Assembly: GCF_024763615.1 (NCBI RefSeq)
Contig: NW_026604411.1
Span: forward strand, 248,001 to 312,000
From: Phlebotomus papatasi
Taxonomy: Eukaryota > Arthropoda > Insecta > Diptera > Psychodidae
DNA length: 64,000 nucleotides
Direction: 5' to 3'
Of this stretch, positions 1-10,514 are shown piece by piece. The notes under the pieces are model-generated. The model saw only the letters and a program-made list of their open reading frames with translations. It was not told where the DNA came from and ran no database searches. The translations under genes were made by a program, and so were the position numbers. Positions within the stretch are counted from its first letter, which is position 1. Every line of letters starts with the position of its first letter.

Positions 1-194
1 AATTACATTTTCTGCAAAATTTCTTAAAGGCAAAAGGCATGAAGGGCTTTGCCATGGATTCAATATGAACTTTGAAGTCTCTCGCCAACTACCTTTGATC
101 CTTTTTGCTTAATATTACCACTTTAATTTATTTTAAATTATTTCTCTGAAGGAAATTGAAATTGTGATCTAGCAGATCCATCAACTTCTAATTA

Positions 195-388
195 AATTAC
201 ATTTTCTGCAAAATTTCTTAAAAGCAAAAGGCATGAAGGGCTTTGCCATGGATTCAATATGAACTTTGAAGTCCCTCGCCAACGATCTTTGATCCTTTTT
301 GCTTAATATTACCACTTTAATTTATTTTAAATAATTTCTCTGAAGGAAATTGAAATTGTGATCTAGCAGATCCACCAACTTCTAATTA
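195..388 (+). repeat. Reference satellite monomer (194 bp)
   Basis: A complete monomer that serves as a coordinate frame, with position 1 at AATTAC. Landmarks are a CCATGG palindrome near position 52, the only two CpGs (TCGCC and ACGATC) near 83-90, a GATCTTTGATCC near-direct repeat near 90-101, an AT-only stretch around 124-143, and a short dyad, GTGATCTAGCAGATCCAC, near 164-181. The hand-counted consensus has 61 G/C in 194. The length is not a multiple of three, so any frame shifts at each monomer and no protein can run through the array. A 194-bp period is close to a nucleosome plus linker. I do not recognise the family and see no CENP-B box-like motif. Confidence 0.95.
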
Positions 389-625
389 AATTACATTTTC
401 TGCAAAATTTCTTAAAGGCAAAAGGCATGAAGGGCTTTGCCATGGATTCAATATGAACATTGAAGTCTCTCGCCAACGATCTTTGATCCTTTTTGCTTAA
501 TATTACCACTTTAATTTATTTTAAATAATTTCTCTGAAGGAAATTGAAATTGTGATCTAGCAGATCCATCAACTTTTAATTAAATTACATTTTCTGCAAA
601 ATTTCTTAAAGGCAAAAGGCATGAA

Positions 626-2571
626 GCGCTTTGCCATGGATTCAATATGAACTTTGAAGTCTCTCGCCAACTACCTTTGATCCTTTTTGCTTAATATTAC
701 CACTTTAATTTATTTTAAATTATTTCTCTGAAGGAAATTAAAATATTGATCTAGCTGATCCACCAACTTCTAATTAAATTACATTTTCTGCAAAATTTCT
801 TAAAGGCAAAAGGCATGAAGGGCTTTGCCATGGATTCAATATGAACTTTGAAGTCTCTCGCCAACTACCTTTGATCCTTTTTGCTTAATATTACCACTTT
901 AATTTATTTTAAATAATTTCTCTGAAGGAAATTGAAATTGTGATCTAGCAGATCCATCAACTTTTAATTAAATTACATTTTCTGCAAAATTTCTTAAAGG
1001 CAAAAGGCATGAAGCGCTTTGCCATGGATTCAATATGAACATTGAAGTCTCTCGCCAACGATCTTTGATCCTTTTTGCATAATATTACCACTTTAATTTA
1101 TTTTAAATAATTTCTCTGAAGGAAATTGAAATATTGATCTAGCAGATCAACCAACTTCTAATTAAATTACATTTTCTGCAAAATTTCTTAAAGGCAAAAG
1201 GCATGAAGGGCTTTGCCATGGATTCAATATGAACTTTGAAGTCTCTCGCCAACGATCTTTGATCCTTTTTGCTTAATATTACCACTTTAATTTATTTTAA
1301 ATAATTTCTCTGAAGGAAATTGAAATTGTGATCTAGCAGATCCACCAACTTCTAATTAAATTACATTTTCTGCAAAATTTCTTAAAGGCAAAAGGCATGA
1401 AGGGCTTTGCCATGGATTCAATATGAACATTGAAGTCTCTCGCCAACGATCTTTGATCCTTTTTGCTTAATATTACCACTTTAATTTATTTTAAATAATT
1501 TCTCTGAAGGAAATTGAAATTGTGATCTAGCAGATCCATCAACTTTTAATTAAATTACATTTTCTGCAAAATTTCTTAAAGGCAAAAGGCATGAAGCGCT
1601 TTGCCATGGATTCAATATGAACATTGAAGTCTCTCGCCAACGATCTTTGATCCTTTTTGCATAATATTACCACTTTAATTTATTTTAAATAATTTCTCTG
1701 AAGGAAATTGAAATATTGATCTAGCAGATCAACCAACTTCTAATTAAATTACATTTTCTGCAAAATTTCTTAAAGGCAAAAGGCATGAAGGGCTTTGCCA
1801 TGGATTCAATATGAACTTTGAAGTCTCTCGCCAACGATCTTTGATCCTTTTTGCTTAATATTACCACTTTAATTTATTTTAAATAATTTCTCTGAAGGAA
1901 ATTGAAATTGTGATCTAGCAGATCCACCAACTTCTAATTAAATTACATTTTCTGCAAAATTTCTTAAAGGCAAAAGGCATGAAGGGCTTTGCCATGGATT
2001 CAATATGAACATTGAAGTCTCTCGCCAACGATCTTTGATCCTTTTTGCTTAATATTACCACTTTAATTTATTTTAAATAATTTCTCTGAAGGAAATTGAA
2101 ATTGTGATCTAGCAGATCCATCAACTTTTAATTAAATTACATTTTCTGCAAAATTTCTTAAAGGCAAAAGGCATGAAGCGCTTTGCCATGGATTCAATAT
2201 GAACTTTGAAGTCCCTCGCCAACGATCTTTGATCCTTTTTGCTTAATATTACCACTTTAATTTATTTTAAATAATTTCTCTGAAGGAAATTGAAATTGTG
2301 ATCTAGCAGATCCACCAACTTCTAATTAAATTACATTTTCTGCAAAATTTCTTAAAGGCAAAAGGCATGAAGGGCTTTGCCATGGATTCAATATGAACAT
2401 TGAAGTCTCTCGCCAACGATCTTTGATCCTTTTTGCTTAATATTACCACTTTAATTTATTTTAAATAATTTCTCTGAAGGAAATTGAAATTGTGATCTAG
2501 CAGATCCATCAACTTTTAATTAAATTACATTTTCTGCAAAATTTCTTAAAGGCAAAAGGCATGAAGCGCTT
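626..2571 (+). repeat. Trimer (582-bp) higher-order repeat zone
   Basis: The variant GAAGCGC (GCG in place of GGG) has its GCG at 626, 1014, 1596, 2178 and 2566. The spacings are 388, 582, 582 and 388 bp, that is 2, 3, 3 and 2 monomers. AGATCAACC and GCATAAT variants recur at 582 bp within the same stretch. This indicates a local 3-monomer unit that has lost or gained monomers at its edges, as unequal exchange produces. Confidence 0.8.
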
Positions 2572-3430
2572 TGCCATGGATTCAATATGAACATTGAAGT
2601 CTCTCGCCAACGATCTTTGATCCTTTTTGCTTAATATTACCACTTTAATTTATTTTAAATAATTTCTCTGAAGGAAATTAAAATATTGATCTAGCAGATC
2701 CACCAACTTCTAATTAAATTACATTTTCTGCAAAATTTCTTTAAGGCAAAAGGCATGAAGGGCTTTGCCATGGATTCAATATGAACTTTGAAGTCTCTCG
2801 CCAACGACCTTTGATCCTTTTTGCTTAATATTACCACTTTAATTTATTTTAAATAATTTCTCTGAAGGAAATTGAAATATTGATCTAGCAGATCAACCAA
2901 CTTCTAATTAAATTACATTTTCTGCAAAATTTCTTAAAGGCAAAAGGCATGAAGGGCTTTGCCATGGATTCAATATGAACTTTGAAGTCCCTCGCCAACG
3001 ATCTTTGATCCTTTTTGCTTAATATTACGACTTTAATTTATTTTAAATAATTTCTCTGAAGGAAATTGAAATATTGAACTAGCAGATCCACCAACTTATA
3101 ATTAAATTACATTTTCTGCAAAATTTCTTAAAGGCAAAAGGCATGAAGGGCTTTGCCATGGATTCAATATGAACTTTGAAGTCTCTCGCCAACGACCTTT
3201 GATCCTTTTTGCTTAATATTACCACTTTAATTTATTTTAAATAATTTCTCTGAAGGAAATTGAAATATTGAACTAGCAGATCCACCAACTTCTAATTAAA
3301 TTACATTTTCTGCAAAATTTCTTAAAGGCAAAAGGCATGAAGGGCTTTGCCATGGATTCAATATGAACTTTGAAGTCTCTCGCCAACGATCTTTGATCCT
3401 TTTTGCTTAATATTACCACTTTAATTTATT

Positions 3431-3446
3431 AGGTGAGATTCTTAAC
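3431..3446 (+). repeat. Asymmetric terminal inverted repeat, left copy
   Basis: AGGTGAGATTCTTAAC is the exact reverse complement of 5192-5207. The left copy lies at the very end of the insertion and the right copy is subterminal, which is the asymmetry reported for Helitron2 elements. Confidence 0.85.
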
Positions 3447-3456
3447 AATCTCACCT
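3431..3456 (+). repeat. Left-terminal perfect hairpin of the element
   Basis: AGGTGAGATT (3431-3440) and its exact reverse complement AATCTCACCT (3447-3456) flank a 6-base loop, CTTAAC. The first base of the stem is the first non-satellite base, so the hairpin sits at the tip of the element. The right half, AATCTCACCTAC, recurs as a direct 12-bp copy at 5198-5209. Confidence 0.9.
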
Positions 3457-3459
3457 ACT

Positions 3460-3470
3460 ATAATCCTAAC
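3460..3470 (+). repeat. Second 11-bp inverted pair, left copy
   Basis: ATAATCCTAAC is the exact reverse complement of GTTAGGATTAT at 5218-5228. On the left it lies inside the 16-bp repeat, while on the right it lies outside it, so the two pairs are interleaved rather than nested. Confidence 0.8.
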
Positions 3471-4393
3471 AAAATTTCATGTCGTCCGATCGACCTCAAA
3501 TTTGGCCAAAATGTGTTTCAGCACTTCCTGATCACGAATATATATGTGGCTAATTTACGTTCCCGGCCGGCCTTTGGAGCTTAATAGCTCCTAAACTAAA
3601 AAAGATATCGACTTGCGGTTTTCGGCAAAGGTTATATATCGGGTGAAAATTGCAACTTGGTGCATAGACCCCCCACCCTCCACCCCTCCTTCCGACATTT
3701 TGAAGACCCCCCTTTTTTTGTTTTCTCAATAGCTCCGCCCCTATGGCATTCAGCGGACTCAAATTTTAGTATGTTATAGCTGGGCCTTAGAGCTTTCCAT
3801 CAATACCAAACTTAAGGTCCTCCGACCCCCCTGACCCGAGCTATAAGGGGCCAAAAAAAATTTCTTAAAATGGCCATAACTCCGGTTCTAATTGTCAGAA
3901 TTTAAAAAGTGAGGGCTTTTTGGAAAGCTCTCGTGAAATGCCACTTCTCCTTCTAACATCGCAAGTTCATAAAACCACCGCTAGGGGTGCTTTTTTTAAA
4001 AAGAAAATTTTTAAATCTTAAAAGTTAAATAACTCAAAAATTCCATTGTGCATCGGGCTGAAAATTTAGTATGTTGTAGCCGTTGATTATACCTATCAAA
4101 CAAAAAAAAACCTTAAGTCGATCCATAACCCCTGACCCGAGCTATAAGGGGTCAAAGTTCGAACATTGACCGGCCTCTATCTCCGGTTCTAACTAACATA
4201 GCGACCTAAATTTTACCTTTTTGGTTTCGTCTCGATGAGCACTTTCAGATGGAAGTTCAAAAAGTCACCACAGGTGGCGCTGTGATAGCGTCAAAATTCA
4301 TCGAAATTCAAAGTCACTTTTCTCAAAAACGGTATTGTGCAAGTTAATGAAATTTTAGTATGTTGTAGTCCAGTCTAGGACGTTTCCAAAATG

Positions 4394-4407
4394 GTGCGTA
4401 TGCGCAC
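4394..4407 (+). repeat. Short internal palindrome
   Basis: GTGCG (4394-4398) and CGCAC (4403-4407) flank TATG. It lies 11 bp before the larger 17-bp inverted repeat, so the two together form a fold-back cluster inside the element. Confidence 0.7.
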
Positions 4408-4418
4408 TGTGGTTTCAA

Positions 4419-4480
4419 TAGAACCGGAGATATGAGGGGTCAAAGTTCACGAAATTCAAAAAATCATATCTCCGGTTCTA
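4419..4480 (+). repeat. 17-bp perfect inverted repeat inside the element
   Basis: TAGAACCGGAGATATGA (4419-4435) is the exact reverse complement of 4464-4480, separated by 28 bases. As DNA or RNA this would form a long stable hairpin. The right arm contains the TCCGGTTCTA motif that ends similar segments in the other two internal units, where no equally perfect left arm is visible. Confidence 0.9.
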
Positions 4481-4620
4481 TGTGACCGATTTTGATGAGT
4501 GAGGGCTTAAACGAAAGATCTCACCAAATGCTACAACTTTCTAGAATATTTGAACTTCGTGGGACAAACACCAGGGGCGCCACAGTCGAAAAACCAATTT
4601 CAATATCACATAACCTCAAT

Positions 4621-5191
4621 TATCTCGACTGTCGCTGAACCGATTTTGATGATTACTTCAACATAATTGTAGAGCACATTTGTCTCTACATTTCGTCCAT
4701 ACATCATTTTCCGCTCAGACTACGCTATCACTCCGATTTTGCCGTTTAAGTGTGAAAAAATTGATTTTTCCCATAATAACGCTTTGAAATCACTCAGATG
4801 CCAATTTGACTGCCTCTACTCCACCAAGACACTTAAAATAGGGGTTTAAATGGAAAGTCCCGCAAAATACAACAATTCTTTGATTTAGTTGAAGTTCAAC
4901 AAATGAACACTTGGGGCACTCTGGATGAAAAAACGAGTTAAGAAACAAAAAAACCTCGCTTGTCTTGGCTTCTGAGTAATCGATGAGTTCAAGTTCTACG
5001 GCAAAATTATAGAGTACATTCTGGTCTACATTTCACCCATATAACACTTTTCTGTCAGTTCATCCAAATCCTTGATATTTTGGTTTAAATACAAAATTTG
5101 TATAATTTCACGAATTTGATTCAAGATAACTGAATGGCGTCTCCCAACTTCAGCTCCAAATCGAATTTGCATGCACTCCGAGTTAGCTCAC
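4621..5191 (+). other. Right internal part of the element, no gene
   Basis: Non-coding sequence with weaker internal similarity. CCGATTTTGATGA recurs at 4486 and 4640. AGAG(C/T)ACATT followed by a CTACATTTC(G/A)(T/C)CCAT segment recurs at 4671 and 5011. This looks like further, more decayed internal duplication. No reading frame of meaningful length was noticed on either strand. Confidence 0.5.
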
Positions 5192-5207
5192 GTTAAGAAT
5201 CTCACCT
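5192..5207 (-). repeat. Asymmetric terminal inverted repeat, right (subterminal) copy
   Basis: GTTAAGAATCTCACCT is the exact reverse complement of the left tip. It is followed by 28 bp that include an imperfect hairpin before the satellite resumes. Confidence 0.85.
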
Positions 5208-5209
5208 AC

Positions 5210-5228
5210 ATAAGCCGGTTAGGATTAT
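5210..5228 (+). repeat. 3' subterminal imperfect hairpin of the element
   Basis: ATAA-G-CC pairs with GG-A-TTAT around a GGTTA loop, with one G/A mismatch. It ends 7 bp before the junction with the satellite. A hairpin a few bases from the 3' end is a general Helitron feature, so this supports reading the element in plus orientation. The arm also supplies the second inverted pair (5218-5228). Confidence 0.55.
5218..5228 (-). repeat. Second 11-bp inverted pair, right copy
   Basis: GTTAGGATTAT is the exact reverse complement of 3460-3470. It overlaps the 3' hairpin. Confidence 0.8.
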
Positions 5229-8104
5229 CTGTCCCTTTTAAATAATTTCTCTGAAGGAAATTGAAATTGTGATCTAGCAGATCCACCAACTTCTAATTAA
5301 ATTACATTTTCTGCAAAATTTCTTAAAGGCAAAAGGCATGAAGGGCTTTGCCATGGATTCAATATGAACTTTGAAGTCTCTCGCCAACGATCTTTGATCC
5401 TTTTTGCATAATATTACCACTTTAATTTATTTTAAATAATTTCTCTGAAGGAAATTGAAATTGTGATCTAGCAGATCCACCAACTTCTAATTAAATTACA
5501 TTTTCTGCAAAATTTCTTAAAGGCAAAAGGCATGAAGGGCTTTGCCATGGATTCAATAAGAACCTTGAAGTCTCTCGCCAACGATCTTTGATCCTTTTTG
5601 CATAATATTACCACTTTAATTTATTTTAAATAATTTCTCTGAAGGAAATTAAAATATTGATCTAGCAGATCCACCAACTTCTAATTAAATTACATTTTCT
5701 GCAAAATTTCTTAAAGGCAAAAGGCATGAAGGGCTTTGCCATGGATTCAATATGAACTTTGAAGTCTCTCGCCAACTACCTTTGATCCTTTTTGCTTAAT
5801 ATTACCACTTTAATTTATTTTAAATTATTTCTCTGAAGGAAATTGAAATTGTGATCTAGCAGATCCATCAACTTCTAATTAAATTACATTTTCTGCAAAA
5901 TTTCTTAAAGGCAAAAGGCATGAAGGGCTTTGCCATGGATTCAATATGAACTTTGAAGTCCCTCGCCAACGATCTTTGATCCTTTTTGCTTAATATTACC
6001 ACTTTAATTTATTTTAAATAATTTCTCTGAAGGAAATTGAAATTGTGATCTAGCAGATCCACCAACTTCTAATTAAATTACATTTTCTGCAAAATTTCTT
6101 AAAGGCAAAAGGCATGAAGGGCTTTGCCATGGATTCAATATGAACTTTGAAGTCTCTCGCCAACGATCTTTGATCCTTTTTGCTTAATATTACCACTTTA
6201 ATTTATTTTAAATTATTTCTCTGAAGGAAATTGAAATTGTGATCTAGCAGATCCATCAACTTCTAATTAAATTACATTTTCTGCAAAATTTCTTAAAGGC
6301 AAAAGGCATGAAGGGCTTTGCCATGGATTCAATATGAACTTTGAAGTCTCTCGCCAACGATCTTTGATCATTTTTGCTTAATATTACCACTTTAATTTAT
6401 TTTAAATAATTTCTCTGAAGGAAATTGAAATATTGATCTAGCAGATCCATCAACTTCTAATTAAATTACATTTTCTGCAAAATTTCTTAAAGGCAAAAGG
6501 CATGAAGGGCTTTGCCATGGATTCAATATGAACTTTGAAGTCCCTCGCCAACGATCTTTGATCCTTTTTGCTTAATATTACGACTTTAATTTATTTTAAA
6601 TAATTTCTCTGAAGGAAATTGAAATATTGAACTAGCAGATCCACCAACTTATAATTAAATTACATTTTCTGCAAAATATCTTAAAGGTAAAAGGCATGAA
6701 GGGCTTTGCCATGGATTCAATATGAACTTTGAAGTCTCTCGCCAACGATCTTTGATCCTTTTTGCATAATATTACCACTTTAATTTATTTTAAATAATTT
6801 CTCTGAAGGAAATTGAAATTGTGATCTAGCAGATCCACCAACTTCTAATTAAATTACATTTTCTGCAAAATTTCTTAAAGGCAAAAGGCATGAAGGGCTT
6901 TGCCATGGATTCAATAAGAACCTTGAAGTCTCTCGCCAACGATCTTTGATCCTTTTTGCTTAATATTACCACTTTAATTTATTTTAAATAATTTCTCTGA
7001 AGGAAATTAAAATATTGATCTAGCAGATCCACCAACTTCTAATTAAATTACATTTTCTGCAAAATTTCTTAAAGGCAAAAGGCATGAAGGGCTTTGCCAT
7101 GGATTCAATATGAACTTTGAAGTCTCTCGCCAACGATCTTTGATCCTTTTTGCTTAATATTATGACTTTAATTTATTTTAAATAATTTCTCTGAAGGAAA
7201 TTGAAATTGTGATCTAGCAGATCCACCAACTTCTAATTAAATTACATTTTCTGCAAAATTTCTTAAAGGCAAAAGGCATGAAGGGCTTTACCATGGATTC
7301 AATATGAATTTTAAAGTCTCTCGCCAACGATCTTTGATCCTTTTTGCATAATATTACCACTTTAATTTATTTTAAATAATTTCTCTGAAGGAAATTGAAA
7401 TTGTGATCTAGCAGATCCAACAACTTCTAATTAAATTACATTTTCTGTAAAATTTCTTAAAGGCAAAAGGCATGAAGGGCTTTGCCATGGATTCAATATG
7501 AACTTTGAAGTCTCTCGCCAACGATCTTTGATCCTTTTTGCTTAATATTACCACTTTAATTTATTTTAAATAATTTCTCTGAAGGAAATTGAAATTGTGA
7601 TCTAGCAGATCCATCAACTTCTAATTAAATTACATTTTCTGCAAAATTTCTTAAAGGCAAATGGCATGAAGGGCTTTGCCATGGATTCAATATGAACTTT
7701 GAAGTCTCTCGCCAACGATCTTTGATCCTTTTTGCTTAATATTACGACTTTAATTTATTTTAAATAATTTCTCTGAAGGAAATTGAAATTGTGATCTAGC
7801 AGATCCACCAACTTCTAATTAAATTACATTTTCTGCAAAATTTCTTAAAGGCAAAAGGCATGAAGGGCTTTGCCATGGATTCAATATGACCTTTGAAGTC
7901 TCTCGCCAACGATCTTTGATCCTTTTTGCTTAATATTACCACTTTAATTTATTTTAAATAATTTCTCTGAAGGAAATTGAAATATTGATCTAGCAGATCA
8001 ACCAACTTCTAATTAAATTACATTTTCTGCAAAATTTCTTAAAGGCAAAAGGCATGAAGGGCTTTTCCATGGATTCAATATGAACTTTGAAGTCCCTCGC
8101 CAAC

Positions 8105-8115
8105 GATCTTTTTGC
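8105..8115 (+). repeat. First 186-bp monomer (8-bp deletion variant)
   Basis: GATCTTTTTGC stands where the usual monomer has GATCTTTGATCCTTTTTGC, a loss of 8 bp. The same deletion starts at 24 places: 8105, 14330, 14710, 16060, 17022, 18178, 19140, 21460, 22810, 23966, 24540, 26877, 27451, 29827, 30595, 33454, 34610, 35960, 37116, 37884, 38846, 55914, 58466 and 63891. Most copies also carry ATTACGAC and lead into TATTGAACT and CTTATAATT, so they form a subfamily from one deletion event. A second group (for example 22810, 24540, 27451, 30595) has ATTACCAC and GCATATCC instead. Confidence 0.95.
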
Positions 8116-9260
8116 TTAATATTACGACTTTAATTTATTTTAAATAATTTCTCTGAAGGAAATTGAAATATTGAACTAGCAGATCCACCAACTTATAATT
8201 AAATTACATTTTCTGCAAAATTTCTTAAAGGCAAAAGGCATGAAGGGCTTTGCCATGGATTCAATATGAACTTTGAAGTCTCTCGCCAACGATCTTTGAT
8301 CCTTTTTGCATAATATTACCACTTTAATTTATTTTAAATAATTTCTCTGAAGGAAATTGAAATTGTGATCTAGCAGATCCACCAACTTCTAATTAAATTA
8401 CATTTTCTGCAAAATTTCTTAAAGGCAAAAGGCATGAAGGGCTTTGCCATGGATTCAATATGAACATTGAAGTCTCTCGCCAACGATCTTTGATCCTTTT
8501 TGCTTAATATTACCACTTTAATTTATTTTAAATAATTTCTCTGAAGGAAATTGAAATTGTGATCTAGCAGATCCAACAAATTCTAATTAAATTACATTTT
8601 CTGCAAAATTTCTTAAAGGCAAAAGGCATGAAGGGCTTTGCCATGGATTCAATATGAACTTTGAAGTCTCTCGCCAACGATCTTTGATCCTTTTTGCATA
8701 ATATTACCACTTTAATTTATTTTAAATAATTTCTCTGAAGGAAATTGAAATTGTGATCTAGCAGATCCACCAACTTCTAATTAAATTACATTTTCTGCAA
8801 AATTTCTTAAAGGCAAAAGGCATGAAGGGCTTTGCCATGGATTCAATAAGAACCTTGAAGTCTCTCGCCAACGATCTTTGATCCTTTTTGCATAATATTA
8901 CCACTTTAATTTATTTTAAATAATTTCTCTGAAGGAAATTAAAATATTGATCTAGCAGATCCACCAACTTCTAATTAAATTACATTTTCTGCAAAATTTC
9001 TTAAAGGCAAAAGGCATGAAGGGCTTTGCCATGGATTCAATATGAACTTTGAAGTCTCTTGCCAACGATCTTTGATCCTTTTTGCTTAATATTATGACTT
9101 TAATTTATTTTAAATAATTTCTCTGAAGGAAATTGAAATTGTGATCTAGCAGATCCACCAACTTCTAATTAAATTACATTTTCTGCAAAATTTCTTAAAG
9201 GCAAAAGGCATGAAGGGCTTTACCATGGATTCAATATGAACTTTGAAGTCTCTCGCCAAC

Positions 9261-9271
9261 GATCCTTTTGC
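9261..9271 (+). repeat. Separate 8-bp deletion in one monomer
   Basis: Here the sequence reads GATCCTTTTGC followed by CTAATATT, not GATCTTTTTGC. The length change is also -8 but the joined sequence differs, so it is probably an independent loss between the GATCTTT/GATCCTT near-direct repeats, or a converted copy with a point change. Confidence 0.6.
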
Positions 9272-10514
9272 CTAATATTACCACTTTAATTTATTTTAAA
9301 TTATTTCTCTGAAGGAAATTGAAATTGTGATCTAGCAGATCCATCAACTTCTAATTAAATTACATTTTCTGCAAAATTTCTTAAAGGCAAAAGGCATGAA
9401 GGGCTTTGCCATGGATTCAATATGAACTTTGAAGTCCCTCGCCAACGATCTTTGATCCTTTTTGCTTAATATTACCACTTTAATTTATTTTAAATAATTT
9501 CTCTGAAGGAAATTGAAATTGTGATCTAGCAGATCCACCAACTTCTAATTAAATTACATTTTCTGCAAAATTTCTTAAAGGCAAAAGGCATGAAGGGCTT
9601 TGCCATGGATTCAATATGAACTTTGAAGTCTCTCGCCAACGATCTTTGATCCTTTTTGCATAATATTACCACTTTAATTTATTTTAAATAATTTCTCTGA
9701 AGGAAATTGAAATTGTGATCTAGCAGATCCAACAACTTCTAATTAAATTACATTTTCTGTAAAATTTCTTAAAGGCAAAAGGCATGAAGGGCTTTGCCAT
9801 GGATTCAATATGAACTTTGAAGTCTCTCGCCAACGATCTTTGATCCTTTTTGCTTAATATTACCACTTTAATTTATTTTAAATAATTTCTCGGAAGGAAA
9901 TTGAAATTGTGATCTAGCAGATCCATCAACTTCTAATTAAATTACATTTTCTGCAAAATTTCTTAAAGGCAAAAGGCATGAAGGGCTTTGCCATGGATTC
10001 AATATGAACTTTGAAGTCTCTCGCCAACGATCTTTGATCCTTTTTGCTTAGTATTACGACTTTAATTTATTTTAAATAATTTCTCTGAAGGAAATTGAAA
10101 TTGTGATCTAGCAGATCCACCAACTTCTAATTAAATTACATTTTCTGCAAAATTTCTTAAAGGCAAAAGGCATGAAGGGCTTTGCCATGGATTCAATATG
10201 AACATTGAAGTCTCTCGCCAACGATCTTTGATCCTTTTTGCTTAATATTACGACTTTAATTTATTTTAAATAATTTCTCTGAAGGAAATTGAAATTGTGA
10301 TCTAGCAGATCCATCAACTTCTAATTAAATTACATTTTCTGCAAAATTTCTTAAAGGCAAAAGGCATGAAGGGCTTTGCCATGGATTCAATATGAACTTT
10401 GAAGTCTCTCGCCAACGATCTTTGATCCTTTTTGCTTAATATTACCACTTTAATTTATTTTAAATAATTTCTCTGAAGGAAATTGAAATATTGATCTAGC
10501 AGATCAACCAACTT

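Larger units (their letters stand above)
1..3430 (+). repeat. 194-bp satellite array, left block (17.7 monomers)
   Basis: Head-to-tail copies of an AT-rich 194-bp monomer. Using AATTAC as the phase mark, starts fall at 1, 195, 389, 583 and on to 3299, which is exactly 1 + 17 x 194. The block therefore holds 17 full monomers without any length change, followed by the first 132 bp of an 18th. Copies differ by scattered substitutions such as CTACC/CGATC after GCCAA, GAAGGGC/GAAGCGC, GAACTTT/GAACATT, TGTGATC/TATTGATC and TCCACC/TCCATC/TCAACC. These variants recur in several copies rather than appearing once, as expected from concerted evolution. No open reading frame of note is present. Confidence 0.99.
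3735..4620 (+). repeat. Three degenerate tandem units of about 290-300 bp inside the element
   Basis: Three landmarks recur in order. TTTAGTATGTT is at 3765, 4065 and 4354. TCCGGTTCTA is at 3881, 4182 and 4471. GTGAGGGCTT is at 3909 and 4499. The spacings agree (300/301 and 289 bp; 590 for the last pair). A 23-bp identity around CCTGACCCGAGC joins units 1 and 2 (starting 3828 and 4129). Each unit ends with a CACC...GGGGTGC or GGCGC-type motif. Divergence between units is large, so this is an old internal duplication, unlike the near-identical surrounding satellite. No coding potential was seen. Confidence 0.8.
3431..5235 (+). mobile_element. Non-autonomous Helitron2/Helentron-like insertion
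   Basis: A 1805-bp segment with no similarity to the satellite interrupts a monomer between consensus positions 132 and 133. The left flank ends TTTATT, the right flank starts TTTTAAAT, and intact neighbours read TTTATTTTAAAT. Only two T's are surplus, so the element either duplicated TT or carries TT at its end. It has a 16-bp inverted repeat at its left tip (3431-3446) matching one 28 bp inside its right end (5192-5207), plus terminal and subterminal hairpins and internal repeats. From the literature as I recall it, Helitron2/Helentron elements insert at TT, have asymmetric terminal inverted repeats and a 3' hairpin, and their short derivatives often carry internal repeats. No Rep-helicase or other coding region is visible, so it would be non-autonomous. 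Alternatives are an unusual foldback element or MITE. Confident it is an insertion, moderately confident of the class. Confidence 0.65.
5558..9282 (+). repeat. Repeated monomer blocks at 1358- and 1932-bp offsets
   Basis: The uncommon variant AATAAGAACC has its AAGAACC at 5558, 6916 and 8848, spacings of 7 x 194 and 10 x 194 - 8. The 1932-bp offset also holds for ATTATGAC (7161/9093) and for GCTTTACCATGG (7289/9221). Monomers carrying AATAAGAACC are followed by GAAATTAAAATATTG in each copy. A multi-monomer block was therefore copied as a unit. Scattered differences such as GCTTAAT against GCATAAT show later divergence or conversion. Confidence 0.8.

Noticed and set aside
3550..3762. 70-codon minus-strand reading frame in the inserted element
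   Set aside because: It overlaps low-complexity sequence (C- and T-runs), has no recognisable domain, and lies across the start of the internal repeats. No other support for coding was seen.
3431..5235. LTR retrotransposon, solo LTR or ordinary cut-and-paste transposon
   Set aside because: No TG...CA ends and no 4-8 bp target duplication. The inverted repeats are asymmetric and only TT is surplus at the junction.
3431..5235. SINE or tRNA-derived element
   Set aside because: No A/B box-like promoter or poly-A tail could be recognised, and 1.8 kb is too long.
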